DNA from: Acanthochlamys bracteata
Lineage: Eukaryota > Streptophyta > Magnoliopsida > Pandanales > Velloziaceae
Reading direction: 5' to 3'
Length of the DNA: 64,000 nucleotides
Assembly (NCBI GenBank): GCA_019914995.1
Contig: CM034130.1
Coordinates: 1,612,001-1,676,000 of the forward strand
A model generated the notes under the pieces. That model was not told the origin of the DNA and did no database searches. It saw only the letters and a program-made list of their open reading frames with translations. Shown here piece by piece: positions 60,563 through 64,000 of the stretch (position 1 is its first letter; the number at the start of each line of letters is the position of its first letter). The position numbers and the translations under genes were made by a program.

Positions 60563-63500
60563 TTAATAATAGTATCCTCCTCCAGAACGTTCTCCTCTAT
60601 ATACAGAAGAGGAACTGCCACCATACTGTTAAAACAAAAGAAGTAAGCTATAAATCAACGCTCCGAAAAACACTCAATGCAAACTCCAACTTACATCTTG
60701 TTCATAGTACTCGCGTGAAAGTGAATTGCTCCCTCCCAATGAATCTGGAGTAAAAAGAAAAATTAAGCAACTCCAAATTTAGCCAATTAATTCAAAACTA
60801 ATGCAAATTAAATTCAATTATTGAACCTCTGTAAGGAGCTCCACTAAACATTGGATCAGAATAATCATATCGTGGTCGCAATCTACTCCGAGGTTCAAAA
60901 ACACTTAGGTCTTGCTCCTAAGGGCATACAAAACAAAGAGAAATGTCATAGGAGAGCATGTCAGATTGCTAAACACCAAAGTAGCTCCTACCATCATAGA
61001 AGAAAATGGGCGCTTGATACCAGGACGACCCTCACTGTAAAGGTAAGGATCATCACCGAAGTATCTAGGTCTAAATGGCTCACCAAAGTCCGCATCTGCA
61101 GGGAAAGGAGGTCCTCTAGGAGGGAATGCCCTACCTTGGTGACTAAACTCATCTACTGGACTTGCAAAGGCACCCCTTCCCCTAAAAGATCCCCTTCTAC
61201 CTCCTGAGACCATCAATAATAAAAGAGTACTCAAATCTCAAAAGCCATAAAACCATTTAACCATGTCCATTTGACACATTCAAAAGGGCATTTACCTCGG
61301 ACACCAAATGAATGCCTACCCCTGAAGTCAGAATATGAGGTGTCCATGGCGTCACCAGCAAATGGAAATCTTCCACCTCTTCCGCGCCCGTGTTGAATAA
61401 AGCCTCTGCCACCCTGGAAAGCAGCTCTTTGAAAAGAGGATCTTCCCCTGCTCAATCCTCTTCCTGCCACGAGAGAAGCACGTTAGCAAACTGTATTTCA
61501 CTCACTAATGAATTGCTTGATCTCGGAGTACAACTAACCAAAACGAGAATAACCACCAGTGCTAAATCCAATACGGAAACCACCATGCATACCACCCTTC
61601 ACGGCCTGAGTTTTGGGTAGTGGATTTGCAAGTCTTGCTCTTGCTTTCATCTGAAAGAACAATAAGAATTCAATTCATAATACTCCAAACAATAGGCATA
61701 AGTTCATTCTTTTCCTATTCCCAAAATAATTTAAAACTGATCATAGTTAAGTTGTAAAGAACTTGAGCAGATCAAATACATCTGAGTGGAAAGCCGTACT
61801 GAGGACATTATGACATGCATAAAATAATGCTGGAATACCTTATGCATATTATCAAATAAGATCCATAAGAGCATCTAATCTTTCCATTGAGGTAGCCAAT
61901 ATTCTAGCATTTTTCATATAAAAACTTATGACGTGAGCAATCAAGATAGTGTCTCAGAATACAAACAAAAGCAACCAAAAAACAAGGAAAAAGAAATAAA
62001 TAGTAATTATCAACTCCATTGCAATGTTTCCTTTTTTTGAAACATAGTAAAACAATTTATTATACGAAAGGTATTTGCATAGAAGTCTAAAATGACAAGA
62101 AAAATGCAGCAGCTTGACTTTTGCTGCTTTGCCACAGTAAAAACTGTGATATTAAGAAATTAAGTTTGCGGACAAACTCAACTATTTGCTCAAGAATATG
62201 GTTTAAATACCTTCGACTTCCCATCACCCAGTCCTGAGTTATTGACAGCTTCAACACAAGCAACAGCTGATTCATGAGTCGTAAAGTTTACAAAACCAAA
62301 ATCCACCCGCTTAGCACTAGGCATATTTCTAGCCAGCACAACACGTTGGATCTCGCCATACCCTTTAAATTGCTCTTTCACATGATCCTCATCCCAAACC
62401 GGAGGTAATCCATCAACAAAGACTGACTTGACCTGAGAAACAACAGAATCTGTTGAAAAGATAAACAGCAGTTAAGCAAAACCTAAAACTAAGGCGTTCA
62501 ACTAGACATACTTGTGCCATAACATCTGCATCTGGCTCCCGTAATGGTTCAGCAAAAGCCACTTTTGCAGTCCTATCAGGATGGCCAAAGATAACATCTG
62601 GTTTCTGAAGCCGTTTGTAAGCATGCATCGCATGATCATGGCAGGTGAACTCAACAAATGCAAAACCACGACTCAGACCCTCATTCTGAGTGTCCTCCAC
62701 CAAGGTTATATTTTCAACCCCATCCACGCCATACTCTTTCAGCTTATTCTTGATCTAGAATAATTGCAAAAATAAGGAATGAGCAAGTGTTACATATATT
62801 TCCCAAGAAGATATTAAGTCAAGCACACTAAAAAGAAAATATAATATTAAGTCAAGCATACCGCTTCCCTTGTCCATGTGTTGCATATATTTCCCAAGAA
62901 GAGCGTATCATTATCCTCGCTACGAGCTATGCCACAGCGTTTGCCACGTATCTGCAAATGTTATATCCATGAATTAAGTATAACAGCGAGTAGAAAATCA
63001 TTGAAGCAAAAATAAGCACCAAACGCAATATCGACAGCCATGATTTCCAACAAAAAACAAGAGATTAGAAATTTAGACATGAAATATAACGATGAAAACT
63101 ATAAATATACAGTCACATATTGTGAGGTTAGTGCAGAATATGTACGTAAAAAATCCTTTAGTAGTCTTCTTGCAACTTAAATATCACATAGCTGAGAAAC
63201 AGGAGTGACCTGAAACTACAAAATACTACAATAGCTCATGTAAGTATTGGCACACTACATTAGTATACAGAGAAGAGTGTAACTATAAAAAAGAGATGTA
63301 GATAAATTAAAAAGATGTAGAAATCTTACAACTGGGTTCTTCATTTCAGTGACTGCACGGGTGACTTGATCCTTGCTAGCAAACTTCACAAATGCATACC
63401 CTTTGTTTTTACTAGTCACCAAATCTTTATGGAGCCGGACTTCAATAACATCCCCAACATTTGAAAACACGTTCTTCAGGTCCTCTTCAGTTGCATCCCG

Positions 63501-64000
63501 GTCCAGACCACCAACAAAGATCTCCTGTTCCTTCTTCATCTTCCTTTCTTCCACCATATCAGATATCTCAATCTGCTCATCGGCAGCCATACCTTCACCT
63601 TCCTCCTCTGTCTCTTCCAGCATATTGCACTCTTCTCTTCCTCCTCCTTCTCCCTTCGTACCTTCAGCCAATCCTTCCTCTTCAACATCTACCTCGGTGT
63701 CTTCCTTTTGAGCAGCCTCCTTAGCATGTTCTTTACTTCCATCCACTTCCTCACCATCATCCTTATCAGCGGCAGCTTTTTTCGTTTCCTCTTTCTTGTC
63801 TTCTTCAGAATTACTTATCTCTGAAGAACCAGCTTGTGGCCGAACAACTAAACTCTCTTCCATCATTTTCTCCTTTGCCTTTGCCGCAGCTTGCAGCACA
63901 GCTGCTGTACTCTTGTCCGCAACAGCAGAGGCATTGGAAGTATCAACGGTGCCAAGAACAGTAACAGCAGGCTTACTAGCAGGTGATTCTGTCCTATCAG
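60563..64000 (-). CDS. hnRNP Q-like RNA-binding protein with three RRMs and RGG tail (5' end outside window)
   Basis: Ten exons are visible: 63330 to beyond 64000, 62862-62951, 62512-62754, 62211-62432, 61539-61650, 61296-61463, 60992-61203, 60827-60917, 60695-60744 and 60563-60625. They encode 639 residues so far. The first is very acidic (KKEETKKAAADKDDGEEVDG), as in the Arabidopsis At2g44710 type. Three RRMs follow: IFVGGLDRDATEEDL with GYAFVKFA; LFLGNICNTWTREA with RGFAFVEFT; and VFVDGLPPVWDEDHVKEQF with FGFVNF. The C-terminus is Gly/Arg/Tyr-rich (RGRGRGGRFPF, RRGSFRGRGAF, YRGERSGGGYYY), suited to RNA binding and condensation. The relative LIF2 works with the Polycomb protein LHP1 (family knowledge). 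A role in chromatin or mRNA processing is an inference. Confidence 0.9.

Noticed and set aside
63373..63724. Plus-strand Ser/Pro-rich ORFs
   Set aside because: Antisense of the acidic N-terminal exon of the hnRNP Q-like gene.
1..64000. CRISPR arrays, operons, rRNA genes or a new defence-type system
   Set aside because: No regular spaced repeats, rRNA or co-directional gene clusters were seen, and spliced eukaryotic genes exclude a bacterial reading of the window.

Overview
The window is nuclear DNA of a flowering plant, a eudicot. Genes are broken by many short GT-AG introns, intergenic DNA is very AT-rich and full of small AT-rich repeats, and all recognisable proteins match plant families. 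The miR396 variant (G at position 7) resembles one I recall from poplar, so a woody rosid is possible; this is only an inference.

Layout, left to right. (1) A 3' coding end cut by the left edge. (2) THO1/HPR1, the large THO/TREX mRNA-export subunit (+ strand), convergent with (3) a PUB62-like U-box protein (- strand), which has a decayed RTE-type LINE in one intron. (4) A four-exon gene for an unrecognised, probably plastid membrane protein (- strand); its 5' end lies in a MITE and its start codon cannot be found. (5) A BTB/POZ-NPH3 protein of the At3g22104 type (+ strand), convergent with (6) an organellar P-class PPR protein (- strand). (7) AP-5 complex beta subunit (- strand). (8) DRE2/anamorsin, a cytosolic Fe-S assembly factor (+ strand). 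(9) A decayed fragment resembling protein S-acyltransferase 11. (10) A tRNA-Val(AAC) gene split by a 258 bp Tourist-like MITE with a perfect 3 bp target duplication. (11) A MIR396 hairpin (+ strand). (12) A broken YSL metal-nicotianamine transporter gene (- strand). (13) RCE1/UBC12, the NEDD8-conjugating enzyme (+ strand). (14) A three-RRM hnRNP Q-like protein (- strand) running off the right edge.

The genes are independent housekeeping or regulatory loci; there is no operon or functional cluster. What is unusual lies between them: an AT-rich MITE family whose termini resemble GGGTGTTTGGGATTGCTT, a second AT-rich inverted-repeat family, two RTE-LINE remnants, and three broken genes (tRNA-Val, YSL, PAT11-like). 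I found no novel protein system. The strongest observations are the MITE-split tRNA gene, the MIR396 locus and the gene whose first exon has been invaded by a MITE. Exon borders were set by eye from splice sites and frame continuity.
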